Source: a virus | DNA: 60,844 nucleotides | IMG/VR virus record: IMGVR_UViG_3300025687_006674 | Span: 1 to 60,844 of that record | Direction: 5' to 3' (one strand) | Part shown: one piece after another, positions 1 through 8,796 of the stretch | Layout of the letters: every line of letters starts with the position of its first letter | Numbering within the stretch: the stretch's first letter is position 1 | Position numbers and translations under genes: made by a program | Notes under the pieces: generated by a model | Told to the model about the DNA's origin: nothing | The model's input: only the letters and a program-made list of their open reading frames with translations | Database searches by the model: none

Positions 1-205
1 TATTAGTAACCGATGGTGTAGGAGTACTAGTATTAGTTACTGAAGGAGTATCGGTCGGAGTATTTGTAGGTGTTGAGGTATTAGTAACCGATGGTGTAGG
101 AGTACTAGTATTAGTTACTGAAGGAGTATCGGTCGGAGTATTTGTAGGTGTTGAGGTATTAGTAACCGATGGTGTAGGAGTACTAGTATTAGTTACTGAA
201 GGAGT
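1..205. repeat. 78-bp tandem repeat (about 2.6 copies), coding
   Basis: The same string begins at 1, 79 and 157, giving a 78-bp period. It is a multiple of three, in frame with the minus-strand appendage gene, and encodes a 26-residue T-P/S-V-T-N rich unit. The array reaches the window edge, so the true copy number is unknown. Confidence 0.9.
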
Positions 206-1237
206 TGGTGTGGGAGTAACATCAAAAGTAGTGTTAGTATCAACTTGTATTGTCAAACTTGAACCTGTAAATTCATATCTAAAATCACTAAAGTTTGAGA
301 CTTTATTTAATTGTGTGTAATCACCCGGAATTGTATAGTAATTTGTCCCAACACTCGTCCCTGAACTTATTATAACAGAACCACTTAGAGATATTGAAGA
401 ACCGGTTGTTGTACCTAAAGTATCAACAAAGAAAATTTCAACATCTGAATCCAATAATTTATTAGAGGTGGCAGTGTAAAGAATATTAATTGAACCTGGT
501 GAATATTCTCCATCAAGTTCAATAGTGACAGTCCCAACGGTTGGTGTCGGAGTTTGGGTGTTGGTTGGTGTTACAGTTTGAGTTGGTGTAATTGATGGTG
601 TTGATGTACTGTTCGGTGTACTCGTATTAGTTGGCGTTTGACTACTAGTTACTGATGGTGTTGGCGTTTGACTACTAGTTACTGATGGTGTTGGTGTTTG
701 ACTACTAGTTACTGATGGTGTTGGTGTTTGACTACTAGTTACTGATGGTGTTGGTGTTTGACTACTAGTTACTGATGGTGTTGGTGTATTTGATAAAGAT
801 ACTGTCGGAGTAACAGTATTCCTTGGTGTTTCAGTGGGAAATATTATTGGAGATTCACCCCTATTAGGTCTACAACATGTATCACTATCCGCAAAAGAAT
901 CTGACACAGTAATATATAATTTATCTCTTAAAGGTAATTTTATTTCACCCTGATTATTAGTAATTTTAAATTCACCAATATATCTACCTTCTCTTTTTGA
1001 GTCGGTTTTTCTAAATTGATAGTAAACATAATAGTTTGGTGGTGTGTTACCATCCGACATTATACTGGCGGGTCGGTCTAATACTTTGTAAATTTCAGTT
1101 TCTTCATCATACATAGAAAAGGTAATAGTAGATGCCGTCAAAGAATCTGAAAATTCTTTGTAGTCATTTCTACCACTCTTGAAAACTTTCACTTTTATAT
1201 ATGGTAAAGTTGCGTTCTTTTTTATAAAAAATTCCAT
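1..1237 (-). CDS. Pro/Thr/Ser-repeat virion appendage protein, C-terminus off the left edge
   Basis: The frame reads leftward from ATG (complement 1235-1237) and stays open to base 1, so the C-terminus is missing. The first ~135 residues look globular and contain a CC pair. They are followed by a stalk of T-P-T-P-S-V-T-S-S-Q decapeptides, a second globular segment of ~100 residues, and then another T-P-rich stalk with a 26-residue repeat unit. Alternating globular and low-complexity stalk segments are typical of phage fibres or head decorations, but no named family is recognised. The start lies 1 bp from the stop of the upstream gene (1239-3272), so the two are probably co-transcribed and co-translated. 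The many Ser/Thr residues could be glycosylation sites for the sugar enzymes in this window; that is inference. Confidence 0.8.
   Translation of the reverse strand, partial: MEFFIKKNATLPYIKVKVFKSGRNDYKEFSDSLTASTITFSMYDEETEIYKVLDRPASIMSDGNTPPNYYVYYQFRKTDSKREGRYIGEFKITNNQGEIKLPLRDKLYITVSDSFADSDTCCRPNRGESPIIFPTETPRNTVTPTVSLSNTPTPSVTSSQTPTPSVTSSQTPTPSVTSSQTPTPSVTSSQTPTPSVTSSQTPTNTSTPNSTSTPSITPTQTVTPTNTQTPTPTVGTVTIELDGEYSPGSINILYTATSNKLLDSDVEIFFVDTLGTTTGSSISLSGSVIISSGTSVGTNYYTIPGDYTQLNKVSNFSDFRYEFTGSSLTIQVDTNTTFDVTPTPTPSVTNTSTPTPSVTNTSTPTNTPTDTPSVTNTSTPTPSVTNTSTPTNTPTDTPSVTNTSTPTPSVTN
631..780. repeat. 30-bp tandem repeat, five copies, coding
   Basis: Five contiguous 30-bp units start at 631, 661, 691, 721 and 751. 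The first two differ from the last three by one base (ggc versus ggt). Each encodes ten residues of the T-P-T-P-S-V-T-S-S-Q type on the minus strand. Near identity suggests recent slippage or recombination expansion. Confidence 0.93.
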
Positions 1238-1238
1238 A

Positions 1239-3272
1239 TTAGTTAGTAATGTTTACATCAAAGTCACATGTCGGGTCAATAATATTAAACCCAAAGTCAC
1301 AGACAATTTCGTTTATGATAAAGTTATAATCACAAGCCACTTCACCAACGGTAAAGTCAAAGTAACATCCCAATAAACATGGATAACAATTCGAACACCA
1401 AAAATCATAAATATCAAAACGGTCTTTCAATATCCTCGCATTGTGTTGTATTTGTGGACTTGTCAAAGGTTCAGTATACATTCTAAATTGTGACAACCCA
1501 CCCATAAAAGTACCACCAAAGTTTTGTTCCAATAATATATCGGTAGTTAAACCAGTATATGTTGAACCTGATAAAATATTATTTGGTAATAACTCAGGGT
1601 CTTGAATATATGGACCATTTCTTTGTGAACAATTTTTAAATATTAAATGGTCATGTAAACCTTGAGTACCTCCCCCAACTGAAATATTAAAGGGAACTCC
1701 GATTTGTTTTTCTCGTTCTGTGTTTAATTCATGAGGAATAATCTCTTCAAAATCTTCGATTATCATAAAAAGATAACCATTTACATATAATTTTAACAAA
1801 CCTCTTCGGTCGTTAACCTGATTCAACCATTTTTGATTAAACTCAATAATATCTCGTTTTTTCTCTTTTGTTGTTCCACTATGTGTTTGTGGAGGCATTA
1901 TTAAGTTGTAAGCCGCACCATTTATAGATGACGGATATCTTTGTTGTCTAATGTCACCTAAACCACCAACATTTAATAAATCACAATCTTCCAAATATTG
2001 ATATCTCTCAAACACCGCACTTATCATCACCCATCTTTCTTTGGTGTTTGCAGTATAACAAACAACACTATCATACCCACAATCATCGTATATACCACGA
2101 GATGAACATATTTCATTAATAGTATAACCAGTTTCGTATGTTACACCAGTTGTTGTACATGTTCCTGTAGTAACACAATCACCCGTAATTTTAATATACT
2201 TAACACACAATCTTGGATTTTTTGGGTCACCACTTAATCGTAATGACATAGCATTTGATAACACATCAAACTTGGGGTCTTTAGGTGGTACAGGTACAGA
2301 TGTTGTACATGCACCACAACCACATCCCGTATTATGTTGCACTGTAGTTGCTGATGAAGGATAAACATTTATACAATCTGAATTTGTTACACCCGTGTCG
2401 GCACATGCACATGTTTTTAAACACGATAGACTTTCGGTTACTCTTGTATAACCAGTATCTGATTGAGGGCTACCACTAGCAAAGTGATAATACTTATCTT
2501 CGGCTCGAGTACCAAAATAAAAGAATGTACCCGCATTTTCAGGATATATATCATTAAGGTATTGCTCTGATGGTTGTGGATTATATTCATTTCTCTGTCG
2601 AGGTTTTAACATAACCTCAGCAGTCCATCCTTTATTTACTCGTTCAGGAAAAACTTCATAATCCCATCCATGTAATTTATAGAACCCTTGATAGAATCCC
2701 CCATATAATTCGTTATAGTACCCAACATTATCATCTTGTTTTGATACAATATTATATAATGTATCGACTCCACTCCCTGAAAATCTAAAGTTTGGCCAAC
2801 TCATGTATGAAGTAACAGGATGAAACTTCATGTGTCTGTCATAGTAGTGTGGGTGAAACTTATAAAATGGATTAGTCTCAACACCCATCTTATAATAAAG
2901 AGTTTGACCACTCATCTTATTATATAGACCATTATCTGTTGCAACAAGACCTACATCACAAAGACCTGTGTATGCACTAAAACAAGCTAAATCAACGTTA
3001 TTAGGGTTGTAATAGTTTTTTGAAACTAAAGTATTTCCTGAATAGTACTTATTCCAAAGTAAATCTTGTTTAAGATTTGATTCGGCAGAATTTAAATCAA
3101 TATTGATAGGTAAACGATTACCATTGTTTGATGCTATAATATCTGTTGAGAAAACAACCTCCTCGTCATAGTCTTTTTCATCTGACGCTAATGTTAGGTC
3201 AAAATATGAACTATAATCAAGTTTTAAGTCGTATTTATCAAAATAATAATTATTGATATTCTGCGATGCCAT
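1239..3272 (-). CDS. Large virion structural protein with lectin-like (LamG/ConA-type) C-terminal half
   Basis: 677 residues from the ATG at complement 3270-3272, which begins MASQNINNYY. A longer frame exists, but the chosen start follows a late-type motif at 3285-3292 by 12 nt. The C-terminal half contains a laminin-G/concanavalin-like stretch (LYVNGYLF, then FMGGLSQFRMY) as found in phage fibre and baseplate-attached proteins. The last ~40 residues carry four spaced C-x-F/Y-x-F units. Many paired cysteines lie in the middle region. It precedes the repeat-rich appendage gene in the same transcription unit. Specific attachment role is inferred; receptor or glycan binding is possible. Confidence 0.75.
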   Translation of the reverse strand: MASQNINNYYFDKYDLKLDYSSYFDLTLASDEKDYDEEVVFSTDIIASNNGNRLPINIDLNSAESNLKQDLLWNKYYSGNTLVSKNYYNPNNVDLACFSAYTGLCDVGLVATDNGLYNKMSGQTLYYKMGVETNPFYKFHPHYYDRHMKFHPVTSYMSWPNFRFSGSGVDTLYNIVSKQDDNVGYYNELYGGFYQGFYKLHGWDYEVFPERVNKGWTAEVMLKPRQRNEYNPQPSEQYLNDIYPENAGTFFYFGTRAEDKYYHFASGSPQSDTGYTRVTESLSCLKTCACADTGVTNSDCINVYPSSATTVQHNTGCGCGACTTSVPVPPKDPKFDVLSNAMSLRLSGDPKNPRLCVKYIKITGDCVTTGTCTTTGVTYETGYTINEICSSRGIYDDCGYDSVVCYTANTKERWVMISAVFERYQYLEDCDLLNVGGLGDIRQQRYPSSINGAAYNLIMPPQTHSGTTKEKKRDIIEFNQKWLNQVNDRRGLLKLYVNGYLFMIIEDFEEIIPHELNTEREKQIGVPFNISVGGGTQGLHDHLIFKNCSQRNGPYIQDPELLPNNILSGSTYTGLTTDILLEQNFGGTFMGGLSQFRMYTEPLTSPQIQHNARILKDRFDIYDFWCSNCYPCLLGCYFDFTVGEVACDYNFIINEIVCDFGFNIIDPTCDFDVNITN

Positions 3273-3284
3273 CCTCTTTTTTAT

Positions 3285-3292
3285 GATAAATA
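3285..3292 (-). promoter_or_regulatory. Candidate late promoter TATTTATC
   Basis: Reads TATTTATC on the minus strand, 12 nt before the start of the 1239-3272 structural gene. It matches the motif seen before most virion genes in this window. Functional role is inferred. Confidence 0.55.
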
Positions 3293-3304
3293 CTTTCATC
3301 GCAG

Positions 3305-3312
3305 TATTTATA
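3305..3312 (+). promoter_or_regulatory. Candidate late promoter TATTTATA
   Basis: TATTTATA on the plus strand ends 15 nt before the ATG at 3328. It is arranged divergently with the minus-strand copy at 3285-3292. Confidence 0.6.
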
Positions 3313-3327
3313 GTAAAAATCTATTCA

Positions 3328-4092
3328 ATGAAACGCGATTTATTTCCAACAAGACGACAGGCGGAAGCAAGGGCCAAAAAATTAAAAAAGTTTGGATGTG
3401 AAGGAATACACAGTCATAAGATTGACGGTGAGTTTAAATATATGCCCTGTGATTCACATGAGGAGTACGAAAAAGCCATTAAGAAAACTGTTAAAAAGAA
3501 GGAAAAAAATAAAGGAGAAATTGATGAATTGATTGATTTTGATGGTACAATGACAAATTCAAAAATACCAATTTTAGACCCACACCTTCATCCTAAGAAA
3601 ACTACAGACCAAACTGTGGCAGCAACTCGTATAACACAAGACCCGTTATTGAGGGGTTATAGAGTTTATTATGGTGAGAGTACAGTTAAGGAAGAAGATA
3701 TGTCAGATGCCTTTGGATACGAAGAAACTCAGTTTATGGATGCTGAAGATACAATAAAGTATTTAGAAAAAGAATTGGGATTAGAACCTGAAAATGCTGA
3801 AATGAGAGCCGATGAGTTTGGTAAGTCAGAAGACCGAGATGAAAATTCAGAATTTAAAAACAAAAAAGGTTTTGTAGGTAGACCAATTTTAAAAGAAAAA
3901 ATGTTCACTAAAGAAGATATTATAAAAATGTCAGAAGATTTGTTGATAAACAAAAGTGATGACAATGATATTCAGAAAAAAGACTTCAACGCCTCAGAAA
4001 TATTAATGAGAAATATTAAGGTATTAAAAGCACAGGCAGAAGCTGAAGGGGTATCATCATCACAGTTGGTAAAAATGTTAAAAGGTGAATAA
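3328..4092 (+). CDS. Hypothetical phage protein with basic N-terminal domain
   Basis: 254 residues from ATG 3328 (MKRDLFPTRRQAEARAKKL). A longer frame starts upstream but would pass through the candidate promoter at 3305-3312, so 3328 is preferred. The N-terminal ~60 residues are basic, with conserved-looking F-G-C-E-G-I-H-S-H and a C-D-S-H pair that could bind metal. The rest is acidic and coiled, ending in a predicted helix. No function is recognised. The next gene overlaps its stop through a GTG start, which suggests translational coupling. Its placement between late-type motifs and small structural-like genes makes a virion role possible. Confidence 0.75.
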   Translation: MKRDLFPTRRQAEARAKKLKKFGCEGIHSHKIDGEFKYMPCDSHEEYEKAIKKTVKKKEKNKGEIDELIDFDGTMTNSKIPILDPHLHPKKTTDQTVAATRITQDPLLRGYRVYYGESTVKEEDMSDAFGYEETQFMDAEDTIKYLEKELGLEPENAEMRADEFGKSEDRDENSEFKNKKGFVGRPILKEKMFTKEDIIKMSEDLLINKSDDNDIQKKDFNASEILMRNIKVLKAQAEAEGVSSSQLVKMLKGE

Positions 4093-4549
4093 GGATTTAT
4101 ACGATAGAAAAGTAAAATTACCTGAAACTTTAATTAATCATTTGGGAAAAAGTTTCGAAATGGTTGAAGCCGATTCTAACGTTGAGGGATATAATAGGAA
4201 TAAGGATTTAAGAAATGAACCTATTCTGACTTATCAACAACTTAAAAGAATTAAAAATTGGTTTGATTCTTACCAAGGGAAAAAAGAAGACGCTCCTTTT
4301 ATATTAAATGGTGGAGACAGAATGAATAACTGGTGTAATCATGTTCTTGACCATTGGAGAAACACTTTAGAAAGTGGAAAACAAATAAAAATGGACACTG
4401 GAATGGAAAACCAATTTATTAAAAACCATGAAAAAGATGGACTACCACAAACACCTGGACAAAAACACGAAAAGGGTTTAAACAAATATGATGTGGCGGT
4501 AACTGAAAACATAAAACTAATAAATAAACTAATTAAAGATATTTTATAA
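4085..4549 (+). CDS. Hypothetical protein, GTG start
   Basis: 154 residues starting at GTG 4085, which overlaps the last codons of the upstream gene by 8 bp. The sequence has the pattern L-T-Y-Q-Q-L-K-R-I-K-N-W-F-D followed by N-G-G-D-R-M-N-N-W-C-N-H and a short amphipathic C-terminal helix. I do not recognise a family. Tight coupling to both neighbours supports that it is translated. Confidence 0.7.
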   Translation: MNKDLYDRKVKLPETLINHLGKSFEMVEADSNVEGYNRNKDLRNEPILTYQQLKRIKNWFDSYQGKKEDAPFILNGGDRMNNWCNHVLDHWRNTLESGKQIKMDTGMENQFIKNHEKDGLPQTPGQKHEKGLNKYDVAVTENIKLINKLIKDIL

Positions 4550-4878
4550 TGGCAACTCAAAATGACAAATTAAATTTTTCTCAGCCCGAAAATCAGTTAA
4601 GTGCTTATGCTGAGGCTGAAAGAGCAAAATTATTTCCAAGAAATGATTTCTCACCTGATTCTGATAATTATTCACCTCAACATCCTGACGCATTAGCTGA
4701 CGGTGATACTTTAGGTAGAGGTACAGGTTCTTACTTAGACATCTATAACCAAAAGGCTGGTACAAAAGAAGATATTCAATTAAGAAACGAAGAAATAAAA
4801 ATTAATAGATATAGTTCATCTAAACCTTATTACGTAAGTGATGATGGTAATAATGCACGACCAATGGCAAATCTATAA
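4549..4878 (+). CDS. Hypothetical 109-residue protein
   Basis: Starts at an ATG that shares a base with the upstream stop (TAATG, 4547-4551). The protein is hydrophilic, with no membrane segment, and has a Gly/Asp-rich centre (A-D-G-D-T-L-G-R-G-T-G). No function recognised. It ends 2 bp before the WYL-like gene, within the same operon. Confidence 0.65.
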   Translation: MATQNDKLNFSQPENQLSAYAEAERAKLFPRNDFSPDSDNYSPQHPDALADGDTLGRGTGSYLDIYNQKAGTKEDIQLRNEEIKINRYSSSKPYYVSDDGNNARPMANL

Positions 4879-4880
4879 AA

Positions 4881-5273
4881 ATGAAATTATTAACCACCGT
4901 AAAAACTTTAATAACTGAAATTGCTTCTTTGGATTCAATACAGAATTCCATAAGAAACAAAGAAGTTATGACCATATTTTACGATGGTGACGAACCTGGT
5001 GGTAGAGGTTTAAGAACAATAGAACCTGTTTGTGTGGGTATAAGTAAGGCTGGAAACTTAGTTTTGAGAGGGTGGGACCTTACGGGAGCATCCCACACAG
5101 CATATAAAGGAGAACAACCATTACCATCATGGAGACTTTTTAGAGTTGATAAAATCTTTACTTATAAACCTACAGGTGATAACTTTTATACACCTAGACC
5201 GGGATATAATCCTACAGGGGATAAGAGTATGACTAGAGTTATACTGAACGCACAATTTGACACAACAGAATAA
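4881..5273 (+). CDS. WYL-like domain protein
   Basis: 130 residues. After a ~25-residue helix it has a beta-rich stretch resembling the WYL fold: I-F-Y-D-G-D, then R-T-I-E-P-V-C-V-G, S-K-A-G-N-L-V-L-R-G-W-D and W-R-L-F-R-V-D-K-I. WYL domains are ligand- or nucleic acid-binding sensor modules in bacterial regulators. Here the domain stands alone, without a helix-turn-helix, so it is unlikely to be a classical DNA-binding repressor. Stand-alone WYL-like proteins occur in phages, with unknown roles. It is part of the 3328-5864 run of small genes. Confidence 0.6.
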   Translation: MKLLTTVKTLITEIASLDSIQNSIRNKEVMTIFYDGDEPGGRGLRTIEPVCVGISKAGNLVLRGWDLTGASHTAYKGEQPLPSWRLFRVDKIFTYKPTGDNFYTPRPGYNPTGDKSMTRVILNAQFDTTE

Positions 5274-5276
5274 GAC

Positions 5277-5864
5277 ATGAGTGATTTAATGCAAAAATTA
5301 GCAATGTCCAAAAAAATAATGGAAGTACAAGATAGAATTCCAAGAGGACAAGTAAACGGACAACTACCAATGAACGAGAATGTAAACTATAACATTCCAC
5401 AGGATATGGTTCAACAACCAGTACCACAACAAATGCCAACACAAAAAGTACAACAACCTCAACCTGTTACTGAAGACAGAATATCAAACTCAAAATTACC
5501 AGACGAAATTAAAAGATTGATGTTAGAACACCCAATAGAACAACCAAATTTTGGTGCGGGTAGTCCTGTACTTTCTGATGAAATCATAGAAGGTGCTGCA
5601 AGACTTATGGGTAGAAATCAAACAACAAATGAATCAGTAAAAAATAATGTTCAGACACCATCAATAAATAATATTGATACGGATTTAAAACAAATGATTA
5701 GAGATGTTGTTCGTGATACCGTAAGAGATGTCGTTAGAGAAGAATTACAAAATGCCGGTATGATTACCGAATCTGAAAACAAAACTAATGAAATACTATC
5801 ATTACGAGTAGGTAAACACATTTTTGAAGGTAAGGTTCTTAAAATCAAAAAACTAAAACAATAA
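5277..5864 (+). CDS. Hypothetical Gln/Pro-rich protein
   Basis: 195 residues. The first third is Q/P/V-rich and likely disordered. The C-terminal half has a helix with repeated R-D-V-V-R-D-T-V-R-D-V-V-R-E-E heptads, suggesting a coiled coil, then a short beta-like tail (L-R-V-G-K-H-I-F-E-G-K-V-L). This build could suit an oligomeric structural or chaperone protein, but no family is recognised. It is the last gene of the small-gene run and is followed by a 47-bp gap. Confidence 0.65.
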   Translation: MSDLMQKLAMSKKIMEVQDRIPRGQVNGQLPMNENVNYNIPQDMVQQPVPQQMPTQKVQQPQPVTEDRISNSKLPDEIKRLMLEHPIEQPNFGAGSPVLSDEIIEGAARLMGRNQTTNESVKNNVQTPSINNIDTDLKQMIRDVVRDTVRDVVREELQNAGMITESENKTNEILSLRVGKHIFEGKVLKIKKLKQ

Positions 5865-5911
5865 CTTTTCTTATCAGTTAATTTTTACTATACTTTATTA
5901 AAAACTAAAGT

Positions 5912-7123
5912 ATGTCAAAAATTAATGTATTAGTATTACCCTCAGATAGAACAGGTGTTGGTAAATTCCGTTCGGTTGAACCTCACATATTCTTACAAAA
6001 TTTATATCCTGATGATTTTCATGTAGATATCGATTATGAACCAAAAATCGATGATGAAAATTATTGGAAGAATTATCAAATAGTTCATTTCCACCGAAGT
6101 ATTGGTGGTAGAGACGACTCACCTATGATTGTTGAACGACTCAATAAATGGGGTATTGTCACTATCGTAGACTTAGATGATTATTGGTTACCAACCAAAG
6201 AACATCCTGCACATGCTTTAGTTATGGAAAGAGGTATTCACAAAAAGATTTGTGAAAATGTTCGAGCGGCACAATATGTCACAACAACCACATCTATTTA
6301 TGCTGACGAAATTAAAAAATTAAATAAAAATGTATTTGTCATACCTAATGCAATTAATCCCGATGAACCTCAATTTAAGGCCAAAACTGAAAAATCAGAC
6401 ACCTTACGTTTTGGTTGGTTAGGTGGCTCATCTCACTTACATGATATTAAATTATTAGAGGGTAATTTTAGTAAACTTGAAAGTTTAAAAGACAAATTCT
6501 CATTAGTACTTTGTGGTTTTGATACTCGTGGTAGTGTTACAGAAATTAATGCTCAAACTAAAGAACAAAAACAAAGACCTATTAAACCCGAAGAAACGGT
6601 ATGGGCTCGATATGAGGAGATATTCACAAATAATTACAAGTTAGTTAGTGAAGAACAAAAACAATTTTTATTAAAGTTCAGTAACGAACAATACACAGGT
6701 GAGGAAAATCCATTCTATAGTCGTGTATGGACACAACCTGTAACATCTTACGCTAAGAATTATCGTTTATTTGATGTATCTTTGGCACCAATTAAAAATC
6801 ATATTTTTAATAGAATGAAGTCTCAGTTAAAAGTAATCGAAGCAGGTTTTTACAAAAAAGCAATTATCGCGTCTGATGTCGGACCTTACACCATTGATTT
6901 AAAACATTCATTAAAAAATGGAGAATTTGTTGATGGTAATGCACTTTTGGTTGGTGAAAACCGTAATCATGGTGATTGGGCAAAACACATTAAAAAATTA
7001 ATTCAAAACCCAACATGGGCAGAAGATTTAGGTGAAAGACTTTATGAGACTGTAAAAGATACCTATGACCTTAACAATGTAACTAAAACAAGAGCAGAAC
7101 TATATAAATCACTACTAAAATGA
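5912..7123 (+). CDS. GT-B glycosyltransferase (GT4-like)
   Basis: 403 residues with the two-domain GT-B architecture. The N-terminal half starts with a Rossmann-like strand and a glycine turn (T-G-V-G-K-F-R). The second half starts at L-R-F-G-W-L-G-G and contains the C-terminal donor-binding region with the E-A-G-F-Y-K-K-A-I-I-A-S-D-V-G-P segment, equivalent to the E-x7-E region of GT4 enzymes. Donor and acceptor cannot be read from the sequence. It overlaps the exonuclease gene by 4 bp (ATGA). A role in virion or host glycan modification is inferred from the larger sugar cluster that follows. Confidence 0.85.
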   Translation: MSKINVLVLPSDRTGVGKFRSVEPHIFLQNLYPDDFHVDIDYEPKIDDENYWKNYQIVHFHRSIGGRDDSPMIVERLNKWGIVTIVDLDDYWLPTKEHPAHALVMERGIHKKICENVRAAQYVTTTTSIYADEIKKLNKNVFVIPNAINPDEPQFKAKTEKSDTLRFGWLGGSSHLHDIKLLEGNFSKLESLKDKFSLVLCGFDTRGSVTEINAQTKEQKQRPIKPEETVWARYEEIFTNNYKLVSEEQKQFLLKFSNEQYTGEENPFYSRVWTQPVTSYAKNYRLFDVSLAPIKNHIFNRMKSQLKVIEAGFYKKAIIASDVGPYTIDLKHSLKNGEFVDGNALLVGENRNHGDWAKHIKKLIQNPTWAEDLGERLYETVKDTYDLNNVTKTRAELYKSLLK

Positions 7124-7821
7124 TAAGTACACCATTAACTAAGATTTTATTTATTGACATCGAAACTGTAGGTTTAACACCCGACTTTGACACATTAGAA
7201 AAATTTCATCCAGATTTAGCTTACCAATTTGAAAGTTATTTGGATTGGTTTGAAAAACGATTTCCTGAACATAAAGGACAGGGACCGTCTGAAATGTTTT
7301 ATAACAAGGCAGCACTTGTTGCTGAATTTCTTAAAATTGTATGTGTTAGTGTTGGTTTTGTTGACCCTAAGGGTGATATTAAAATGCAAAGTTTTTATGG
7401 TGACGATGAAAATAAACTATTGAAAGACACTCAACATCTTTTGAAGAGAATCGGTAAATTAGATTTTCATCTTTGTGGTCATAATGTGAAGGGTTTTGAT
7501 ATTCCTGTACTTGCAAAGAGAATGGTAATCAACGGATTGCTACCTCCACCTATTTTACCTAACCACGATACTAAACCGTGGGAAATAAAGGCATTAGATA
7601 CAAAAGAATTGTGGCAGTTTGGTAGTTTTGCATCTATCGCGTCTCTTGAACTTATGTGTATTGGTATGGGTGTAGAATCCTCTAAGACAATGGAGGTAAC
7701 AGGTAATAAAGTCCACGAAGCATATTGGAAAGAACAAAAGTTAGAACAAATTAAAGATTATTGTGAGAAGGATGTTGAGGTGTTAATAAATGTAGTAAGC
7801 AAATTTTACGGATTAAAATGA
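7120..7821 (+). CDS. DnaQ-like 3'-5' exonuclease
   Basis: 233 residues with the DEDD-type order: Exo I in L-F-I-D-I-E-T-V near residues 9-17, Exo II in C-G-H-N-V-K-G-F-D-I-P-V-L, and Exo III-like Y-C-E-K-D-V-E-V-L near the end. This matches stand-alone exonucleases related to the family B polymerase proofreading domain, which degrade single-stranded DNA or RNA 3' to 5'. No polymerase domain is attached. It overlaps both neighbours by 4 bp and is coupled to dUTPase, so a nucleic-acid metabolism role is likely. Confidence 0.85.
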   Translation: MISTPLTKILFIDIETVGLTPDFDTLEKFHPDLAYQFESYLDWFEKRFPEHKGQGPSEMFYNKAALVAEFLKIVCVSVGFVDPKGDIKMQSFYGDDENKLLKDTQHLLKRIGKLDFHLCGHNVKGFDIPVLAKRMVINGLLPPPILPNHDTKPWEIKALDTKELWQFGSFASIASLELMCIGMGVESSKTMEVTGNKVHEAYWKEQKLEQIKDYCEKDVEVLINVVSKFYGLK

Positions 7822-8417
7822 TTAAAGGATTAGGAAATTTAAAAACAAACTTAAAAACTCTTAAGGAATTACAGGATTCAATCGAAAACATGGACACAAC
7901 AAGTCCTGAAAAAATGATGGAATCTATGGGTATTGACATGGAACAACTAAACAAAGATTTCATGTCAAGTTATAACCATAAAGTTAAGGTACATTATACA
8001 TACGAATCAGAAAATAAATTACCTGAATACGCATACCCAACCGATTCGGGTTTTGACTTAAGGAGTAATGTAGATTTAGAAATTATGCCCTTCGGTCGAG
8101 AGTTAGTACCAACAGGATTATATGTAAGTATTCCTGAAGGTTATGAAATTCAAGTAAGACCAAAGAGTGGATTAGCTATTAAAAAAGGTTTGAGTGTTCT
8201 CAACACACCTGGCACGGTTGACCAAGGTTATACTGGTGAAATCAAAGTTATATTAGTTAATATGAGTAATGATTTTCAATCAATTAATAAAGGTGACAAG
8301 ATTGCCCAAGCAGTTCTATGTCCTGTAGTTGCAGGAAGATATGTAGAATTAATTAAACAAGATAAAATTCAAGATAATGACAGAGGAAGTAATGGATTCG
8401 GTTCAACAGGAAACTAA
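7818..8417 (+). CDS. dut: dUTPase with N-terminal extension
   Basis: 199 residues. The trimeric dUTPase core begins near residue 54 and shows motif 1 (T-D-S-G-F-D-L-R), motif 3 (P-K-S-G-L-A around 115-120), motif 4 (N-T-P-G-T-V-D-Q-G-Y-T-G-E) and the C-terminal P-loop-like motif 5 (R-G-S-N-G-F-G-S-T-G). It hydrolyses dUTP to dUMP and PPi, keeping uracil out of DNA and feeding dTMP synthesis. The first ~50 residues are a helical extension (repeated M/E/L) not needed for catalysis and absent from typical ~150-residue enzymes. They might mediate oligomer or partner binding. The next gene starts inside its 3' end. Confidence 0.95.
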   Translation: MIKGLGNLKTNLKTLKELQDSIENMDTTSPEKMMESMGIDMEQLNKDFMSSYNHKVKVHYTYESENKLPEYAYPTDSGFDLRSNVDLEIMPFGRELVPTGLYVSIPEGYEIQVRPKSGLAIKKGLSVLNTPGTVDQGYTGEIKVILVNMSNDFQSINKGDKIAQAVLCPVVAGRYVELIKQDKIQDNDRGSNGFGSTGN

Positions 8418-8796
8418 TGTAAGTCCAGTTTTACCTGAAAATGTAAAAAATTATTTGATTGACATTGATGGTACCATAACTGATGATGTTCCAAATGAAG
8501 ACCCTGAAAGAATGAAGGTTATTAAACCATATCAAGGGTCTGTTGAACTTATTAATGCTTGGTATTCTGAAGGACATATTATAACATTTTTCACGTCAAG
8601 AGGAAGTGATTTAAGAGAAATAACAGAAACGTGGTTAAATGATAATGGTTACAAATACCATAATCTTTTAATGGATAAACCACGAGGTGGAAATTACCAT
8701 TGGATAGACAATCATATTGTCAGAGCAACAAGATACAACGGTAAATGGACACCATTAACTACGGTGAATGCTAACATTCAGGTATTTAAAGATTAA
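8377..8796 (+). CDS. HAD-superfamily phosphatase
   Basis: 139 residues. Motif I is D-I-D-G-T (residues 29-33), motif II lies in F-F-T-S-R-G, and a Lys (M-D-K-P) plus W-I-D-N-H follow as motifs III and IV. Size and motifs resemble small phage-encoded HAD phosphatases or nucleotidases. Substrate is unknown; placement after dUTPase suggests nucleotide metabolism, while a sugar phosphate is also possible. An ATG at 8377 overlaps dut by 41 bp. A second ATG at 8392 is equally plausible and removes five residues. Confidence 0.75.
   Translation: MTEEVMDSVQQETNVSPVLPENVKNYLIDIDGTITDDVPNEDPERMKVIKPYQGSVELINAWYSEGHIITFFTSRGSDLREITETWLNDNGYKYHNLLMDKPRGGNYHWIDNHIVRATRYNGKWTPLTTVNANIQVFKD

Noticed and set aside
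1-780. CRISPR-like array from the repeats at 1-205 and 631-780
   Set aside because: Units are contiguous without unique spacers, their period is a multiple of three, and they are in frame in a coding gene.
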